Shown here: one piece after another, positions 6,273 to 8,151 of the stretch | How the letters are laid out: each line of letters opens with the position of its first letter | Numbering within the stretch: position 1 is the stretch's first letter | DNA from: Rhodococcus sp. (in: high G+C Gram-positive bacteria) | GTDB lineage: Bacteria; Actinomycetota; Actinomycetes; Mycobacteriales; Mycobacteriaceae | Direction: 5' to 3' | NCBI GenBank assembly: GCA_012515885.1 | Contig: JAAYXN010000358.1 | Span: 1-8,151 of the forward strand | Length of the DNA: 8,151 nucleotides | Program-made: the position numbers and the translations under genes | The notes under the pieces: generated by a model | Told to the model about the DNA's origin: nothing | What the model saw: only the letters and a program-made list of their open reading frames with translations | Database searches by the model: none

Positions 6273-7124
6273 TCAGACCGGCTGCGGAGTGGGTACTGCG
6301 GCGACGGAGGAATAGATTTCCATCGTCTCGCTCTTGTCGATGCTCGATACTGGCTTGTCCAGCACCAGCTTTCCGCCGCGCAAACCAACCAGTCGGTGAC
6401 CGAAGGACAGTGCGAGTTCCACCTGGTGCAGGCTGCACACCACGGTGAGGCTGTCTTCGCTGGCAATCTGCGAGATCAGGGCCATAACCTGGGCTGATGA
6501 TTCCGGGTCCAGGGACGCCACTGGTTCGTCAGCGAGGAGGATCTTGGGGCGCTGCACCAGCGCGCGAGCGACAGCTACACGCTGCTGCTGGCCACCGGAA
6601 AGGGTGTCGGCGCGCTGAAATGCCTGATCTGCCAAACCAACTCGGTCCAGCTGTTCCATTGCCGCGACCCGCACGGACCGCGGGTAGGTAAATAAACCAA
6701 TGCGGGGCCCTCGGAGTGATCCGAGAGCCCCGGTGCAAACGTTTTCCAGTGCGGACATGGAACCGACCAGATGGAACTGCTGAAACACAAAACCGACCTG
6801 ACGACGCAGCGCGCGCAGTTCGCTTCCGCGGGCAGCGCCGACGTCGTGGCCAAGAACATTCACGGTGCCTGAGCTGGCCACATGCAGGCCGCTGAGCAGG
6901 CGCAGCAACGTGGACTTTCCGGAACCGGAGAGGCCGAGCAGTGCAACAACCTCACCGGGGAACACCCTCATCGAGACGTCGTCGAGTGCCCGGACCTGCT
7001 GCCCGAACTGCTTCGATACCGAGTGGAGTTCGATCGAGGGAGCGAGGATGCGGTCGATGGACGCACCGATTCGGTCCTGATCGGAGATGGAAGAGGCGGA
7101 ATGAGCGTGACGTGAATGGATCAT
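6273..7124 (-). CDS. phnC: Phosphonate-type ABC transporter ATP-binding protein PhnC
   Basis: This is the cytoplasmic ATPase of the phosphonate/organophosphate importer, 283 residues. Motifs are complete: Walker A GLSGSGKST at 64-72, Q-loop FQQFHLV near 114-120, signature LSGGQQQRV at 175-183, Walker B ILLADEP at 195-201 followed by a SLDP D-loop, and the H-loop CSLHQVELA with H233, the form typical of PhnC. A hydrophilic extension of about 30 residues precedes the ABC domain. ATG 7124 is well supported by AAGGAG 7 bases upstream. The gene follows phnD after a structured 275-base gap and is followed closely by phnE, so the three form one uptake unit. Phosphonate, phosphite or a phosphate ester are all possible substrates for this family. 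Confidence 0.95.
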   Translation of the reverse strand: MIHSRHAHSASSISDQDRIGASIDRILAPSIELHSVSKQFGQQVRALDDVSMRVFPGEVVALLGLSGSGKSTLLRLLSGLHVASSGTVNVLGHDVGAARGSELRALRRQVGFVFQQFHLVGSMSALENVCTGALGSLRGPRIGLFTYPRSVRVAAMEQLDRVGLADQAFQRADTLSGGQQQRVAVARALVQRPKILLADEPVASLDPESSAQVMALISQIASEDSLTVVCSLHQVELALSFGHRLVGLRGGKLVLDKPVSSIDKSETMEIYSSVAAVPTPQPV

Positions 7125-7131
7125 GGCGGTG

Positions 7132-7137
7132 CTCCTT
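7132..7137 (-). promoter_or_regulatory. Ribosome binding site of phnC
   Basis: AAGGAG on the coding strand with an ideal 7-base spacing to ATG 7124; it fixes the start codon. Confidence 0.8.
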
Positions 7138-7216
7138 GAGGTCGGACTGCGCGGTGATCGGGTGGTTCGTTACGGACGTAGGCGCCGCCCCCGGCAGGCC
7201 GCTGGTTTAGCGGTGT

Positions 7217-7230
7217 CCCGGGATCCCGGG
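7217..7230. repeat. 14-bp perfect palindrome in the phnD-phnC gap
   Basis: CCCGGGATCCCGGG reads the same on both strands. As RNA it can fold with a GATC loop and 5-bp arms. It lies 92 bases upstream of the phnC start and could be a regulator site or part of the gap's RNA structure. Confidence 0.6.
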
Positions 7231-7248
7231 CGCTTGGTCAAGTCCGCC

Positions 7249-7270
7249 TGGACTAAGAGTTCATAGTCCA
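7249..7270. repeat. Small inverted repeat TGGACTA / TAGTCCA in the phnD-phnC gap
   Basis: Perfect 7-bp arms (7249-7255 and 7264-7270) flank an 8-base loop. Overlapping alternatives exist: GCTTGG (7232-7237) with CCAAGC (7268-7273), and AGTCC (7241-7245) with GGACT (7250-7254). The stretch could therefore switch between folds. No U-run follows on the transcribed strand. Confidence 0.5.
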
Positions 7271-7283
7271 AGCTGGTAGCGAA

Positions 7284-7350
7284 TGTGGTGACAACCTCAC
7301 GTGAATTTCCGCGAAACGGACATCGGCGGATACGTGAGGTTGTCACCACA
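7284..7350. repeat. Perfect 19-bp inverted repeat between phnD and phnC
   Basis: TGTGGTGACAACCTCACGT at 7284-7302 is the exact reverse complement of 7332-7350, with a 29-base loop between them. It begins about 50 bases after the phnD stop codon in the direction of transcription. No U-tract follows, so it is not a classic terminator. Possible roles are protection of the phnD mRNA 3' end, partial attenuation so that more binding protein than ATPase/permease is made, or the footprint of a small repeat element. The repeat is seen directly; its role is inferred. Confidence 0.85.
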
Positions 7351-7399
7351 GTCAGTGAGACATTGGTGCATTCAGCATGTGGCTAGAGCCAGCGAACTA

Positions 7400-8151
7400 C
7401 TAGCTGCAGGCCTTTGCTTTGGTCTGCTCGCAGACGGCGCGCACACCGTCGAATGCGGAGTCAGCGACGGAGATGTAGCCGTAGCCGACCTCGTCAGGCA
7501 GCTCGCAGGACTCTTCGTCGGTGCAGTAGCCGGCTTCAACCAGTGCGGGACGGGTGAGCTTGTTCTGGAAGATGTCGGTGAGCTGCTCGCGCAGTTCGGC
7601 AGGGAGCTTGCCGGAGATAGCGATCGGGCTCTTAGCGATCAGTTCCGACTCCCACACGACATTGATTTCGCCGGGGCTGAGCTGGCCACTGTTGGGGAGC
7701 TTGTCGTCGACCATCGTGTCGTAGGCGAATCCGGCGTCGCACTGTCCGCTCTTGACGGCGAGGACGGATGCGTCGTGTCCACCGGCGAAGACGGGGGTGA
7801 CGTCGTTCTCGGGGTCGATGCCGGCTGCGATCAAACCAGCTGACGGGTAGAGGTAGCCGGACGTCGACGTCGGGTCAACGAAGCAGACGGTCTTGCCGCG
7901 GAAGTCTTCGATGCTGGTGATACCCGACGCTGGGTTCACGATGCCGTACGAGTGGTAGCCGGGCGCTTCACCTTCGACGTCAGCGGCGGTGGCGATGGCG
8001 ATGGTGTCGACACCGGTGTCTTTAGCGGTGACGTACGAGAAGGGGCCGTAGGCGGCGATGTCTGCTTTACCGGCGCGCTGTGCCTCAATGACGGCGGCGT
8101 AGTCGGTGGCGTTCTGGAACTCGACTTTGAGGCCTGTCTCGTCCTCGATGA
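7400..8151 (-). CDS. phnD: Phosphonate-type ABC transporter substrate-binding protein PhnD (5' end cut by window)
   Basis: This is the C-terminal 249 residues of the extracytoplasmic receptor of the phn importer; the signal sequence and N-terminal lobe start beyond position 8151. The visible part carries the hallmark PhnD segments in order: an AQRAGKADIAAYGPFSYVTA stretch, GYHSYGIVNPASGI, the ligand-loop motif FVDPTSTSGYLYPSAGL, and GGHDASVLAVKSGQCDAGFAYDTMV, followed by a C-terminal helix-rich region. Four cysteines near the C-terminus (GYC, ESC, AVC, KAC) could form disulfides in the exported protein. The family binds phosphonates, phosphite, methylphosphonate or phosphate esters, and the pocket is not diagnostic from this fragment. 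It leads the phn block and is separated from phnC by an inverted repeat that may raise its expression relative to the other subunits. Confidence 0.95.
   Translation of the reverse strand, partial: IEDETGLKVEFQNATDYAAVIEAQRAGKADIAAYGPFSYVTAKDTGVDTIAIATAADVEGEAPGYHSYGIVNPASGITSIEDFRGKTVCFVDPTSTSGYLYPSAGLIAAGIDPENDVTPVFAGGHDASVLAVKSGQCDAGFAYDTMVDDKLPNSGQLSPGEINVVWESELIAKSPIAISGKLPAELREQLTDIFQNKLTRPALVEAGYCTDEESCELPDEVGYGYISVADSAFDGVRAVCEQTKAKACS

Noticed and set aside
6215..6466. Open frame extending phnE to 6466 as a longer N-terminus
   Set aside because: Most of it overlaps the 3' end of phnC, which has intact motifs and its own stop at 6273, and the extra residues do not look like a membrane protein. 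Only GTG 6262 remains a reasonable alternative start.
7284..7350. The 19-bp inverted repeat as insertion-sequence ends
   Set aside because: The 29-base interior cannot encode anything, no target-site duplication was seen next to the arms, and no transposase is nearby. A tiny non-autonomous element cannot be fully excluded.
7125..7399. Binding site for a PhnF-like GntR regulator
   Set aside because: No TGGT-type short inverted repeat with the spacing described for PhnF in mycobacteria was found; the palindromes here are of another kind.
7301..7843. Plus-strand open frame of 180 codons
   Set aside because: Antisense to phnD, which is unmistakable. Its apparent start lies in the arm of the 19-bp inverted repeat.

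Overview
This is a high-GC window in which every supported gene lies on the minus strand, so transcription runs from high to low coordinates. The composition, the AAGGAG-type ribosome sites, the lipoprotein solute-binding protein and the gene content fit an actinobacterium, possibly of the Mycobacteriales/Corynebacteriales. The genus cannot be named from this sequence alone. No RNA genes, insertion sequences, CRISPR arrays or phage genes are visible, and no gene-free stretch exceeds 300 bases.

The upstream block (8151 down to 3688) is a phosphonate/organophosphate uptake cluster. It holds the C-terminal part of the binding protein PhnD, a structured 275-base gap, the ATPase PhnC, a double-length PhnE permease made of two fused permease domains, and an inositol-monophosphatase-family phosphatase. 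A bulged 15-bp hairpin (3624-3669) follows and probably separates the two transcription units. No C-P lyase gene is visible. A phosphatase as last gene suggests import of a phosphate ester followed by hydrolysis in the cytoplasm, rather than C-P bond cleavage; this is inference.

The downstream block (3580 down to 1) is a carbohydrate ABC importer: a UgpC/MsmX/SugC-type ATPase, a family-1 lipoprotein solute-binding protein resembling the trehalose/maltose type, and the first permease (MalF/UgpA type), which runs off the left edge. A partner permease would be expected just beyond position 1.

The less ordinary signals lie between and at the edges of genes. They are a perfect 19-bp inverted repeat between phnD and phnC, an 18-bp direct repeat with a 10-bp palindromic core at the 3' end of the sugar ATPase gene, operator-like palindromes before the solute-binding protein gene, a repetitive Gly/Pro/Asn-rich N-terminal extension on the permease, and a strong hairpin inside that extension's coding sequence.
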